Positions 45,458 to 56,015 are shown, numbered from the stretch's first letter. The stretch is DNA of 64,000 nt from JACKIP01 sp963710165 (GCA_963710165.1 CAVPYZ010000003.1:1-64000); one strand, 5' to 3'. A program made the numbers and translations. The notes: generated by a model from the sequence alone, not told the origin.

Positions 45458-45967
45458 TTAAATTTTAGCATTTGATAAACAAAATTTTTGATTGATTGGT
45501 TTCAAATCGATCATTGAAGTCTCATCATTACCTTTGTAAAAAAATACTATATCTTGTCCTTTTTTTAAAGAATAACTTTTTATGTACCACTTATAACGTA
45601 CAGGGGTTAATTTATACAAATTACCTTTGTTATCCTGACATTTGATGAAAGTGCCAAAATATGGGTTATTATTGATTTTAATTATTCTGCCAGAAACTCT
45701 TTCACCTTTAAGGTAAGGGTCTAAAAAGTCACTATAATATCCATACATTTCATATTTCCAAATTAGTAATGTAAATGTAAATATCAATAAAGAAGAAAGG
45801 ATGTTTCCATCCATAATAAACATCAGAATAATGATAAGCGAAATAGTTAGCTCTATATAGATTTTTCTTTTTATTTCTTTCAAAGCTAATTCATTTAAAT
45901 CATTTTTGGTGCGTAGATCAGCGATGACCTCTTTCAGTTCTTTCGGATAAAATATCTCTGCGATCAT
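45458..45967 (-). CDS. AT-rich hypothetical membrane protein
   Basis: 169 residues, not recognised. Cytoplasmic helical start (EIFYPKELKEVIADLRTK), two membrane helices close together (about 33-50 and 55-72: LTISLIIILMFIMDGNILSS then IFTFTLLIWKYE), then a beta-rich soluble domain (RVSGRIIKINNNPYFGTFIK, KGQDIVFFYKG). Notably AT-rich relative to ahcY. Lies between ahcY and a divergent nitroreductase. Confidence 0.6.
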   Translation of the reverse strand: MIAEIFYPKELKEVIADLRTKNDLNELALKEIKRKIYIELTISLIIILMFIMDGNILSSLLIFTFTLLIWKYEMYGYYSDFLDPYLKGERVSGRIIKINNNPYFGTFIKCQDNKGNLYKLTPVRYKWYIKSYSLKKGQDIVFFYKGNDETSMIDLKPINQKFCLSNAKI

Positions 45968-46040
45968 TAAAAAAATTTATCAACTTGTAGCAATTTGTAA
46001 AAGTTCTATTTGAAGTTATAACTAATTCAGGAGATATTTT

Positions 46041-46661
46041 ATGACAGATAACTTTTTTGAACTCGTCAAGGCGCGTCGTGCCATTAAGGAATTTGATGAT
46101 AGCCATGTGATGCCATCAGAGGATTTAAAGAAAATCATGACCGCGGCGCATTACGCACCGACGGCGTTTAATCTGCAACACTATCGTTTTGTCGTGATTG
46201 AGGATAAAGACACCCGTAAAAGTGAAGAGTTTGACAATGCATGCTGGAACCAGACATCGAAATCCGCTCATAGTAGTGCGCTGATCGTTTTATGTGCCGA
46301 TCTGGAGGCATGGCAGAAAAATCCGGCGCGTTACTGGGAAAATGTACCGGAAGACATACAAGACACCATGGTGGGTATGATCAAGAATTATTATGAAGGC
46401 AAAGACCAGATCAAGCGTGATGAGGCACATCGTTCCTGTGCAATGGCGGGAATGAACATTATGCTGGCGGCAACGGCGCTGGGGTATGATACGTGCCCGA
46501 TGGACGGTTTTGATTATGACGCAATGGGAAAACTGATTAACCTGCCCGATGATCATGCGATCAGCTTTATGATTGCTGTTGGTAAAAAATCGAGCGATCC
46601 GTTTCCCAAACCGACATTGTTAGGTCGTGATGAAATTGTTATTCAAGAAAAGTTTGGATAA
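46041..46661 (+). CDS. Nitroreductase family flavoprotein
   Basis: FMN-dependent NAD(P)H oxidoreductase fold. ARRAIKEFDDSHVMPSEDLK at the N-terminus (flavin phosphate Arg), APTAFNLQHYRFVV, and the C-terminal DTCPMDGFD with LPDDHAISFMIAVGKK. 206 residues, normal. Ribosome site caggaga. Substrate unknown. Confidence 0.92.
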   Translation: MTDNFFELVKARRAIKEFDDSHVMPSEDLKKIMTAAHYAPTAFNLQHYRFVVIEDKDTRKSEEFDNACWNQTSKSAHSSALIVLCADLEAWQKNPARYWENVPEDIQDTMVGMIKNYYEGKDQIKRDEAHRSCAMAGMNIMLAATALGYDTCPMDGFDYDAMGKLINLPDDHAISFMIAVGKKSSDPFPKPTLLGRDEIVIQEKFG

Positions 46662-46708
46662 TCATTATAAACTGGTTACAATCGGCGGAAATTCGAAGAG
46701 AGTATATT

Positions 46709-47176
46709 ATGAGAGAAGACGCCGATTATTCCTATCACGTACATCCTGAAAAGGAACGGACATTTCAAATCTTTTGCACAGAATACGGCGATACGTTCCA
46801 TGTGGGTGATTATGCCCTGATCGATATGGAAGAAAACGTCGATTTGACCGAACGTACGGTTCACAATCTGTGCGCCCTGTTAAATGATGATGCGGAAGAT
46901 CTGGTGGACGTTAGTGAACTGGCAACTATGCGGCTTTATTTTAACAGGCAGGAGGCGGACGAGGATACAGGCTGGTCGCGTATGTTGATGAAAACCCACC
47001 CGCAGGGGCGTGCCATGACAGAAAATGCGTTAATTACCTATGACCCCGAATACATTAACCCCGCCATTCTCTCGCGTTTATGCGGGACACGTGACGGGGG
47101 AAGCGGTATGCGCATGCCCAAAGCGGATTCGCATACAGGAATCGCCCCAAGTTTTGATCCCAGTTTCGAGGGATAG
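46709..47176 (+). CDS. Conserved hypothetical acidic protein
   Basis: 155 residues, acidic, no signal or membrane segment. An early mixed stretch EKERTFQIFCTEYGDTFHVG and a central ALLNDDAEDLVDVSELATMRLYF precede MLMKTHPQGRAMTEN and a Gly/Met-rich end. Not recognised. Follows the nitroreductase by 47 bases. Confidence 0.55.
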   Translation: MREDADYSYHVHPEKERTFQIFCTEYGDTFHVGDYALIDMEENVDLTERTVHNLCALLNDDAEDLVDVSELATMRLYFNRQEADEDTGWSRMLMKTHPQGRAMTENALITYDPEYINPAILSRLCGTRDGGSGMRMPKADSHTGIAPSFDPSFEG

Positions 47177-47216
47177 TTTTTATTGAAAATTTTATCATTA
47201 TTTGCGATAAAGGATT

Positions 47217-47654
47217 ATGGCAACATTCTCAGAACTTACAGATGACAATTTAGCGCAAGAAGCGCCCATTATTGCATATCAATTCATCACGGAGGTATCG
47301 GCGTCTGTTGCCTTTGGTTTGGCAGTCGATCGTGACCAGCGCGCGCTCGATTTGAAGGACCGTTTGATGGAAGCGTTGGATTTACTCAAAGATAATATGC
47401 CTCTTATAGAAGTAGAGACAAAGACGGGCCCTGAAGAACAGGCTTTAGAAAATATCCGGTCGTATTTAACAAGCAGCGATGCCGTTCAAAATCTGTATAC
47501 AGGTTTTGGCAGAAGCGAAACACTCAAGCTGTATAACAAGCTTCAAAATGTGGTTGTTCAATACGGAATGGATACGGCGCAGACGTCACGCATTATTGAT
47601 GATATCAAACATTACCGTATTCAGGAAATTGCCGTAGACGAGCCGGCTCTTTAG
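47217..47654 (+). CDS. Hypothetical helical protein
   Basis: 145 residues, mostly helical and acidic: ELTDDNLAQEAPIIAYQFIT, QRALDLKDRLMEALDLLKDN, then NIRSYLTSSDAVQNLYTGFG. Not recognised. The strong ribosome site aaagga precedes the ATG. Its end overlaps holA by four bases, convergent. Confidence 0.55.
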   Translation: MATFSELTDDNLAQEAPIIAYQFITEVSASVAFGLAVDRDQRALDLKDRLMEALDLLKDNMPLIEVETKTGPEEQALENIRSYLTSSDAVQNLYTGFGRSETLKLYNKLQNVVVQYGMDTAQTSRIIDDIKHYRIQEIAVDEPAL

Positions 47655-48664
47655 CGCATTTTAGAAAGAGATAGGAATGCCTGCGCACTAAGCGTTTCGA
47701 TAGGGGTTCCCGTCTGTTTGGCGCGAGCTTCTAGATCGGATAGCTTTTGTAACGCAGTTGACAGGCTGCTCATCTGCCAATGTTGTAATTGAGATTTGAA
47801 GGGCTGTTCATATTTAAAGAAAATACGCGGCATCAGTTTATTCATGGCACCATCTTGCGTCTCACCATTTTCCATACGGGATTTTGTAATATGTAGTCGA
47901 CGGAAATGATTTTGAAGCCCGCGAATAAGCGCAATCAGGGGAACGCCCTCATCGCTTAATTGCGTAAAGGCTTTCAACATGGCTTTTGTGTCGCGCCCCG
48001 CCAGCGAGAAAATAAAATCGTCCATCGCCAGCGCCCCGCCCGCACCGCATGCTGCCTGTGCATGTATCAATTCAATATGTTTGCCTTCCCCCATATAAAT
48101 CATGAGCTTGTTGATCTCGGACAAAACGCGTCCGTGATCCCCCGCCAGATTTTCGGAAAGCCAGCTGATCGCGTCATGCGACGCTGTAAAATGCTTATCA
48201 GATAACAAATTACGAATAGTGGAGGACAGATTGCGGGCATCTGCGACATAACATGGTAATGCCGCCGCGTTTTTTGCTTTTTCACAAAGGGAGCGTAGCG
48301 GGCTGCGCGGGCTCATATCACCGGCTTCGATTACAACCAAGGCATCATCGGAAGGTGAGTCAAGATAGGCTTTGAGCGCAGGGGTCAGGCCGTCTTTAGC
48401 ACTTTCAATTTTAATTAATCGCTGTCCGCCCATCATGGAGGGGGTATTGGCTTCACTGCTCAGCCGTTCGAAATCTTTTTCAATCTCCTCGCTTTTCAGG
48501 ACAGATACATTGAACGGATCATTCAGGTCATCGACCACTGTTTTACCAATCGTTTTTGCCCGCATTCGCATCAAACCGTCATCCGGTCCATATATTAAAA
48601 TGGCACGTACACCCGCATCGGGCGAACGAACAAAATTTTCGATATTACGCGGAGGGATTTTCAT
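47651..48664 (-). CDS. holA: DNA polymerase III delta subunit
   Basis: Clamp-loader wrench subunit. ILIYGPDDGLMRMRAKTI near the N-terminus, DFERLSSEANTPSMMGGQRLI, LSENLAGDHGRVLSEINKL, and the C-terminal LEARAKQTGTPIETLSAQAFLSL. 337 residues, normal. It usually follows lptE; here it is about 38 kb away. Confidence 0.94.
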   Translation of the reverse strand: MKIPPRNIENFVRSPDAGVRAILIYGPDDGLMRMRAKTIGKTVVDDLNDPFNVSVLKSEEIEKDFERLSSEANTPSMMGGQRLIKIESAKDGLTPALKAYLDSPSDDALVVIEAGDMSPRSPLRSLCEKAKNAAALPCYVADARNLSSTIRNLLSDKHFTASHDAISWLSENLAGDHGRVLSEINKLMIYMGEGKHIELIHAQAACGAGGALAMDDFIFSLAGRDTKAMLKAFTQLSDEGVPLIALIRGLQNHFRRLHITKSRMENGETQDGAMNKLMPRIFFKYEQPFKSQLQHWQMSSLSTALQKLSDLEARAKQTGTPIETLSAQAFLSLSKMR

Positions 48665-48827
48665 TGGTGCCTATTATATTTCTTATTATGGGGAATTGCA
48701 ACGCGCATTATGATTTGTTTGTTATTAAAAGACAGTTGAGGTAATCTCTCAATCAATATGATGGACGATATTTTATTATTTTCAAACTGTGTATTTTATA
48801 CTACAAATTATAAGGATTTTGCCTGAA

Positions 48828-49619
48828 ATGGCCTCATTCGATATTATAGAAACGTCGGGCAAGGCGTATATTACAGCATGGACGGAGCGATCTTTTTTGC
48901 TTTCCCTGATGCTGGTGCCGTTTATTATAAAAGCTGTTTTTTTCGGAATTGTCGTATTACTGGAATTTCAGGATAATATGTTTCGCATGACGCTTGTCAT
49001 GTTGCCCTCTTATTTCATGGAGGGCTGGATGATTGCGCATATAACGCGCTTTATTTTCTTCGGGGAGCGCTGGCCGGTTAAACTGTCTGGCGATACGGAA
49101 ACAGATGTCGCCTATATCGCACAACGCGGTCGTGCTGTATTTGCGGCGATTATTCTTTATACATTGCTTAAAATGGTACAAAACGGAGTTTCTGCGCCGC
49201 TTCTAGGCAATGAAGAGTATTTAAAAAATATGTCCGAAAATAACGAAGCAACCATGGCGGCATTCATTACGGCAATGGCAATGGGCGCGTTGATCATATG
49301 GGCGTTCAAGTTTTTATTCATGCATATAGCGTTGTCTGTTGATATTTCCATCAAGGAATATAGCGCAAAGTTGAGGGGCGTAACGCCGTCACTTTATCTT
49401 CTAGGCGCGTGGCTGACGTGTTATATTCCGGTGATGATTTGCGGATTTCTGTTATTCAATATACTGGCGCCGGTAATGACGGGCAGTGCAAATGTGCTGC
49501 TGTTGGGTCAGCTAGTCATTATGACATTTGCGGACACAGCCGCGGTTGCGGTGGTCACCATTTGTTTTTCAATCGCTTTCAAGCAAATTTTTCTGGGCGA
49601 CCCACCGAAAGGATCATGA
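48828..49619 (+). CDS. Hypothetical polytopic inner-membrane protein
   Basis: 263 residues if started at ATG 48828 (MASFDIIETSGKAYI); a GTG at 48789 would add 13 residues of unlikely sequence. About six hydrophobic helices (LLSLMLVPFIIKAVFFGIVV, MTLVMLPSYFMEGWMIAH, etc.) with polar loops. Family not recognised; the pattern resembles YIP1-like or DUF-type permease domains. It ends five bases before the ferredoxin gene and about 430 bases before the first dotA-like gene, so a link with the secretion apparatus is possible but not shown. Confidence 0.65.
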   Translation: MASFDIIETSGKAYITAWTERSFLLSLMLVPFIIKAVFFGIVVLLEFQDNMFRMTLVMLPSYFMEGWMIAHITRFIFFGERWPVKLSGDTETDVAYIAQRGRAVFAAIILYTLLKMVQNGVSAPLLGNEEYLKNMSENNEATMAAFITAMAMGALIIWAFKFLFMHIALSVDISIKEYSAKLRGVTPSLYLLGAWLTCYIPVMICGFLLFNILAPVMTGSANVLLLGQLVIMTFADTAAVAVVTICFSIAFKQIFLGDPPKGS

Positions 49620-49623
49620 GATT

Positions 49624-49938
49624 ATGACCGCTATCCACGTACAAGAAGATGAAAATCACATCAAAACCTATGACGCGATTGAAGGCTGGACACTTATGGA
49701 AAATTTACGTGACCATGGTTTGCCAATTAAGGCAGAATGCGGCGGTGCGTGCTGTTGTGCGACGTGTCATGTTTATATTGCGGAGGATTGGCTGGATAAA
49801 TTGCCAGAAATGAACGCGGATGAAGAAGATATGCTAGATAATGCGCCTGACGTAAAGGATAATTCCAGATTATCCTGTCAAATCGTTATGGACGAGTCAT
49901 TAGACGGGCTGACAGTGCAGATTGCAAAGCTAGATTAG
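49624..49938 (+). CDS. Adrenodoxin-type [2Fe-2S] ferredoxin
   Basis: 104 residues. Cluster ligands Cys39, Cys45, Cys48 and Cys85 fit the Cx5Cx2C...C pattern (ECGGACCCATCHVY and SRLSCQI); two additional Cys (43, 44) lie inside the loop. I chose ATG 49624, with no extension, because an upstream frame has no homology. Its role could be Fe-S cluster assembly or electron supply to an oxygenase; no isc genes are nearby. Confidence 0.9.
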   Translation: MTAIHVQEDENHIKTYDAIEGWTLMENLRDHGLPIKAECGGACCCATCHVYIAEDWLDKLPEMNADEEDMLDNAPDVKDNSRLSCQIVMDESLDGLTVQIAKLD

Positions 49939-49983
49939 TGTATTCTTACATATAAAGAAAAAGTATCAAAAAATTAGCAAGTT

Positions 49984-50013
49984 TTGCGATAACTTGTTAG
50001 ACTGATGTAATAA
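49984..50013 (+). promoter_or_regulatory. Candidate promoter of the dotA-like operon
   Basis: TTGCGA (49984-49989), 18-base spacer, TAATAA (50008-50013), in the very AT-rich 111-base gap before the first dotA-like gene. The gene has no clear Shine-Dalgarno sequence. Confidence 0.3.
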
Positions 50014-50049
50014 AAATAATTTTATCTAAAATTTTATGTAATACTTAAT

Positions 50050-53000
50050 ATGACTGTAAATAAAAAACAAATCGCCGCATATGCCCTCATGCCTCAGGTT
50101 TTCCCTAGGTTTCGTGAGCTTATTACTGGCGGATTCAGCTGGTTTGCCTATCTGATCGCCCATATTTATTATGCAGTAAGGCTTATTCCCGCCAGTCACC
50201 CTTACTTAAATGCCGAGAATAAGGGAAAGTATAGCGTACGTCACGTGATTGCCGCTGCAGCTAAAAATTTAAAATTCGAAATGAAATACATTGATCAACT
50301 CCTCATTTTTGGGGTTGTCATAACTGGCGTTGTTTTGTTGGTGGCGCAGATTGTATTTGTCCTGATCGGTTTTTTACTGTCGCAAGCCAGTGCAGGTATG
50401 TTTGAAACAATAAATGCTGAAAGCGATACCGCGTTCATGCTGTTGGATTTTGTATTCGGCATTCCAGGATTTTTTGGATCTTGCGCCCTAGGTGATGATG
50501 ATTTATCAAATAGAACGATTGCGCCTTGTCTGGCGGGAACTATTCCTGCATGGGGAGCCCCGCCCGTATTTGCATATCATGCAGGATTTCATAGCTTGTT
50601 GGAATTTTATTCCTGGTCGCTTCTATTCGTCGGTATTCTAATCTTTTTATATTTTATTGTAGTTGTTCTTGGTGAGACTGTGAGAACAGGCGTTCCTTTT
50701 GGTGCCAGATTCTAACACGGCGTGGGCGCCCATTCGTCTCTTGGTTGCGATTGGTTTGCTGATTCCGATCGCCTATGGCCTGAATTCCGGCCAATATTTA
50801 ACATTGGCGATTGCAAAACTTGGGTCAGGTTTGGCAACAAATGGTTGGCTAGCTTATAATACGACCGTTGCAACAGGATTTGCGAGCGGCGGTTACGCGA
50901 ATGTTAATCCACTAGGCTATGCTGCCAGCCATACGGGCGGGACTAATGCGAACGAAGTTCTTCTTCCCAAACCGCAAATGAGCGATGCGGGCCCTTTTGC
51001 CGCAGCAATGCAATTGGTGCGTGCTTGTGAGTATGCTTACATGAAGCGTTACGGTTTTACAAATCGTAACGTGGCTATTGGTGTTGGTAGTTTAAACGTA
51101 ACATTTGAAAGAATTCGCCCGTGGCTGGTCAAGCCCGGTGCCGCACCAGTTCCACTTACAGGTCCAGCAAATGCATCTTACCAAGGGGTAAGCGCCAGTG
51201 GTGCAACACCTCCTGTATTTACACCAGGCGGTGGTGGTTCTCCATACGATAACTATGATCAAGCTTTGCAATATTATGATTACGGCGATGTGATGATACG
51301 TTTTGGGGCTCCTAAGCCTGAGGCTGGGCCTAACTATGATCCGAATACGATTATTCCATATTGCGGTGAAATAACTTTGACTACGACGGCTGCGGCACCT
51401 ATTCCTGCAACAGGCGCGCCAGCGGGTGCGTGGCATTTGCAAAAAAGATATTATCAAATGGTTATAGAGCAATGGATTGACTTTGTGAATCGTGCGCATG
51501 CAGCAAGATATGGTGAGGCCTCTTCAACAGGTATGGGGCGTTATTTCCGTCCATGTAGTATTCCTGACGCTCTTCTAGCGGCGGGTAGTGCTGGTATATC
51601 TAATGCAAACGTTCTGACAATCTTAGGGACTAATAATAATAATGTAACAGGTCCCGCGGGATGTATGTTGCCCCCAAACTCAGATCAGAAAACGGCTATT
51701 TTTAAAGAAATAGAGAGTAGTATTGAAACACACATCAATGAGGCTTGGAATCGTATGATATTGGTGCCGAGCATTTATAATCTGACACTAGCTGTAGAGC
51801 GGCGTGGATGGGCTGCGGCTGGTATGTGGTATAACAATATGGCTAATGTTATTGGTCGTGAGTTTGAGGCCGCGTCGAATACACCGTACCTAAGCAAAAT
51901 GCCTGCTGTTATGTCGGAAGTGCGACGTTTGGTCGGGCCTGCTTCTCAGAACGTATCCGGTGTTGATATTTATAATCCTTTGAGCATGCCGAATGATGAA
52001 TTTATCAGCGAGATGATGCTTGCCAGAGATGTCGATATTGCGAAAACTTTGTACCATGTTTATAAAGACTGGCAGGAAGACGTAATCGATTCGAACAGTA
52101 TTTCGATACTAGGTGACAACAATGTCATGACAAGTGTGATGCATGGTATTTTTGGAACAGAACGTCTGGTGCGGGTTTTGGAAGAAGAGAGTTATGAAGT
52201 TCATCCCATGGCGCAGTTAATTGCTATTGGTAAGGATCTTGTAAATAGTACACTTATTAATGTTTTCGCATCTGTCGGTTTCTCAATTGCCGGAGGTGTT
52301 TTTCAAGCATCTGAAGATGCGGGTAATGCAGGTATTGCAAACGCATTAAGCGGGGCTTTTTCCACGATTGCACTTGTCGGTCTAACGGCAGGATTCTTGT
52401 TATATTATGTTCTGCCATTTATGCCCTTTTTATATTTCTTCTTTGCGGTTGGAACATGGGTTAAGACAATATTCGAAGCAATGGTTGGTGTTCCGTTATG
52501 GGCGCTTGCACATATTCGTATAGATAGAGAAGGTTTACCGGGTGATGCGGCGGCAAACGGATATTTTTTACTACTTGAAATATTCATTCGCCCAATTCTG
52601 ATTGTCTTTTCATTGATCGCAAGTTTTATTATTTTTGGTGCTTTGGTCCGCGTACTTCATGAAGTTTTTGACCTTGTTGTACAGAACGTAACGGGTTTTG
52701 AAGAAAAGGAATTACCTTTATTTGGTGGTGGTGGTACGTTAGCTGCGAACTTTCAGATAGAATTAGGATTTAAAAGATCAATTATTGACGAGTTTTTCTA
52801 TACGCTGATTTATGTTTTTGCTGTTTATGTAATTGGTTTGTCATGTTTTAAATTAATTGATGCTATTCCGCAATCAATCCTTCGTTGGGGCGGCGCCGGT
52901 GTGAGCAGTTTCGGTGATAAATATCAAGATCCTGCAGAAAACCTCGCGCAGTATGCTGCTATTGGTGGTTATGTAGTAGGTAGGCAAGCTCTTTCTGGGG

Positions 53001-53143
53001 CTACAGGTATGGGACGTGCAGCTGGGCAAGGCGGTGGCGCTTTAGGGCAAAGGTTTGGTATGTTCCAAAACAGAACACAACAGCTATCTGGGCAATATGG
53101 AGCAACAAATAGAGCTCCTGTGCCAAGTGTAGGTCCGGGCTAA
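50050..53143 (+). CDS. DotA/TraY-family protein, copy 1 of 3, one frameshift
   Basis: Large polytopic inner-membrane protein of type IVB systems; in Legionella DotA is needed for assembly and pore formation and is partly released. N-terminus: VFPRFRELITGGFSWFAYLI, LIPASHPYLN, then YIDQLLIF with membrane helices. Two pieces (50050-50715 and 50699-53143) join if one T near 50713 is removed, giving VPFGARFNTAWAPIRLL, a DotA signature. The central ~400-residue polar domain is followed by VHPMAQLI, FFFAVGTWVKTIFEAMVGVP, LWALAHIRID and FYTLIYVFAVYV. The repaired length of ~1030 residues matches Legionella DotA (~1050). The C-terminus is Gly/Gln-rich (GMGRAAGQGGGALGQR). Confidence 0.87.
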
Positions 53144-53162
53144 TTGGGAGATGGATAAGTAA

Positions 53163-56015
53163 ATGCAACAAGTCACAACAAAAAATGTATTAGGTTACGC
53201 GTTACTTCCACGTATATTGCCACGTGTGCGCGGGATTTTGTCAATGGCATTTTCCCATACTGCTTTCTTTGTCGCATTAATATTTGAAGCTGTGCGCCTT
53301 TTGCCGTCAACGCACCCCTATTTGCATCCCCAGCATTTTGGAAACTTTACTGTTTTTCAAGTTGTAAAACAGGCTTATAAGCATTTACGCTTTGATTTTA
53401 AGCACATTGACCAGATTATAATGTTTAGTGTTGTTGTACTGGGAATTATTATATTCTTTGCACAAATTATTATACTGGCATTTTCAGTCATGTTTCCTTT
53501 TGCTATGGCTTACTACACCCTAAATGCGCCGGTACAATTTGATGTTCTTACAACTTTTACACTCTCAACTATAATTGAAACACAATTCCCGGAAGATGAT
53601 ATTGCGTTTATGTTGATGGATCGCGTTTTCGGTGTTGATGATATGTTCAATTCCCGTTACGACCCCGCAGGTATAGGTGTTGGCGGATTCCCATATCCAT
53701 ATCACTTAGGTCTGCATACATTATTCCAAACATTCAGCGTTGCAATGTTGACGGTTGGTCTTATTATTTTGACATATTTTGTTATAACAATTTTGGCGGA
53801 AACAGCGCGCGACGGAACGCCCTTTGGGCGCCGATTTAATCGTGTGTGGGCGCCAATACGTTTGGTGATGGCATTTGGGCTTTTAGTTCCTATGACAAAC
53901 GGCTTGAACGCTGCGCAATACATTGTTTTGGTTTCAGCGAAATGGGGATCAAGTTTTGCGACGAACGGTCTTCAGTTTTATTACGGTGATATACATGCAT
54001 CGGGTCAAACACCCTTTGGGCCGCTGGATACTTTGATTGCAACGCCCAATCCGCCGGACCCCGCAAACATGTTACAATTTATGTTAACGGCCAGGGCTTG
54101 CCAATACGCAACGCAATTTTATCAAACGTATGATAATGTTGGCACCGCTGGATTAGTTACGAGTGATATCGAGGGATACTACCTAAATTACTTATCATTA
54201 GCAGATGAGCCACGAGCAGATGTACCTCTTTTTGATTTTGGTCAAACGGATTCTGCACCTTTTGCAGTTTTCAATGCCGGTGCTGCGGAAATTGGTAACA
54301 TGGCCGCTATGTTTCAACAGGCAGCATATCAGAATATTATTCTTACTTTTGGAGAAAGGAACTTAAATAAATACCCTGACAAGGCTGCCGGTTTGCGTAA
54401 GTTTTGCGGTAGCATATCTATACCTCATGCCGCATCCCAAGAAAATCTAATGGCAATGCAAATTTTGGGGAGTTACATGGCGGTTCTCTCCCTCATGTGG
54501 CAAGATCAGGAAATAGTCGATGCTGCCGGAACATTTGCACAATCAAAAATGAATAATACAAATGCTTGTTCATTAGCGGATTATCCAGCAACATCATGCC
54601 CGCCGACATTCACCCAAAACATGTCTGATTTCAAAGCCAGAAAAACGCTGGAATATAGAAACTTAATGAGGGATTTGATTACTGAGGCGATTACAGATAA
54701 TACTGGTACCCTTGATTGGTGTGGACCCGCGACGGACCCTTACTTATTATCTTATGGTTGGGGCGGTGCAGCGATATGTTATAACCGTATTGCCCAATAT
54801 AATGGTGCGTTCACATCTGCTGTTATGTCCTTCCCTAAAACAGTCCTTGAATGGCCTGAATCATTTCACTTTGTTCAGCAAGCAAGACAAAAACAGCAAC
54901 AAAGTATATCCGTTGATGATAGGTTTAATCCTTATCTTACAGGAAATAATGACGAGTTGGACCTTTTTGAAGGCGATACATTTTTACGTGTCCCTGCAGA
55001 GGCAACATATGAGGCATATAGCCAGTGGCAAAGTGGTGGCACGGGAACCGGTGATGGTTTGACGCCTGATCAAAGTGGTGGCGGTGTTAAGGCTGTTATT
55101 AACTTCTTATTTGGTACAGAAGGTGTTTTCAGTATGACGAGAGCCGATAATAGGGATATTCATCCCTTGGCACAATTAGCATCTGCCGGACGGGGGCTGG
55201 TTCAGTCGGCTATTAATAATATTGGTATTGCCGCGACGGGGGTTGGTATTGGTATGGTTACAAATATTACTATGTTAAGTAATATTTCTTCAACCTTCTT
55301 AATGACATTCGCAATTATTACGTTATCGGCCGGGTTTGTATTACATTACCTAATTCCGCTTATGCCGTTCCTTTACTTTTTCTTTGCGATTAGCTCATGG
55401 ATTAAAACAATTTTTGAGGCGATGGTTGGTGTACCACTATGGGCACTCGCTCATATTAGAATTGACGGTGATGGTATTCCGGGCAACGCAGCCATGGCAG
55501 GTTATTTCCTAATTTTAGAAATCTTCTTAAGACCAATTATGATTTTATTTGGCCTGTTAGCAAGCTCACTTATTTTTTCCGCAATGGCAAAAGTATTAAA
55601 TGAACTCTGGTCTTTGGTTGTAGATAACGTAACAGGTTATGATCAGGTTGAGGCAGCTGCTGGCGGGTTCAATCCGCTAGACATTGAAAGCTGGCGTGCC
55701 CCTGTTGATGAGTTCTTTTATACAATCATCTACGTCATAATCGTATACATGCTGGCATTAGCATCATTTAAACTGGTCGATCTTATTCCAAATTATATTA
55801 TGCGTTGGTTGGGACAGTCTGTTGAAACGTTTGCTGAAACAGCTGGCGACTCTGCCGACACATTGAAATCGAAAGCAACAGTCGGTGTTGCCGGTGGTTC
55901 AAGAGAAGTTCTTGGTGGTGCTGGCAATCTTGCACAAGGTATAAGCGATGGCACCGCTGCTAATAGAGGTGTTGGACGACAAGCTGCGGCAATGGAAAAT
56001 ACTACCAATAGATAA
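53163..56015 (+). CDS. DotA/TraY-family protein, copy 2 of 3
   Basis: 950 residues, intact. Same plan as copy 1: LLPRILPRVRGILSMAFSHT, LLPSTHPYLHP, KHIDQIIMFSVV, TPFGRRFNRVWAPIRLVMA, polar middle (rich in Cys, e.g. TARACQYATQF and LRKFCGSIS), then IHPLAQLA, FFFAISSWIKTIFEAMVGVP and LWALAHIRID, EFFYTIIYVIIVYML and KLVDLIPNYIMRWLG. Follows copy 1 by 19 bases with a ribosome site (gggaga). A single dotA is usual, so this is a paralogue or a subunit of a hetero-oligomeric ring. Confidence 0.88.
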   Translation: MQQVTTKNVLGYALLPRILPRVRGILSMAFSHTAFFVALIFEAVRLLPSTHPYLHPQHFGNFTVFQVVKQAYKHLRFDFKHIDQIIMFSVVVLGIIIFFAQIIILAFSVMFPFAMAYYTLNAPVQFDVLTTFTLSTIIETQFPEDDIAFMLMDRVFGVDDMFNSRYDPAGIGVGGFPYPYHLGLHTLFQTFSVAMLTVGLIILTYFVITILAETARDGTPFGRRFNRVWAPIRLVMAFGLLVPMTNGLNAAQYIVLVSAKWGSSFATNGLQFYYGDIHASGQTPFGPLDTLIATPNPPDPANMLQFMLTARACQYATQFYQTYDNVGTAGLVTSDIEGYYLNYLSLADEPRADVPLFDFGQTDSAPFAVFNAGAAEIGNMAAMFQQAAYQNIILTFGERNLNKYPDKAAGLRKFCGSISIPHAASQENLMAMQILGSYMAVLSLMWQDQEIVDAAGTFAQSKMNNTNACSLADYPATSCPPTFTQNMSDFKARKTLEYRNLMRDLITEAITDNTGTLDWCGPATDPYLLSYGWGGAAICYNRIAQYNGAFTSAVMSFPKTVLEWPESFHFVQQARQKQQQSISVDDRFNPYLTGNNDELDLFEGDTFLRVPAEATYEAYSQWQSGGTGTGDGLTPDQSGGGVKAVINFLFGTEGVFSMTRADNRDIHPLAQLASAGRGLVQSAINNIGIAATGVGIGMVTNITMLSNISSTFLMTFAIITLSAGFVLHYLIPLMPFLYFFFAISSWIKTIFEAMVGVPLWALAHIRIDGDGIPGNAAMAGYFLILEIFLRPIMILFGLLASSLIFSAMAKVLNELWSLVVDNVTGYDQVEAAAGGFNPLDIESWRAPVDEFFYTIIYVIIVYMLALASFKLVDLIPNYIMRWLGQSVETFAETAGDSADTLKSKATVGVAGGSREVLGGAGNLAQGISDGTAANRGVGRQAAAMENTTNR

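Noticed and set aside
50699..50715. Programmed ribosomal frameshift in dotA copy 1
   Set aside because: No slippery heptamer or downstream pseudoknot is evident; an extra base is a simpler explanation.
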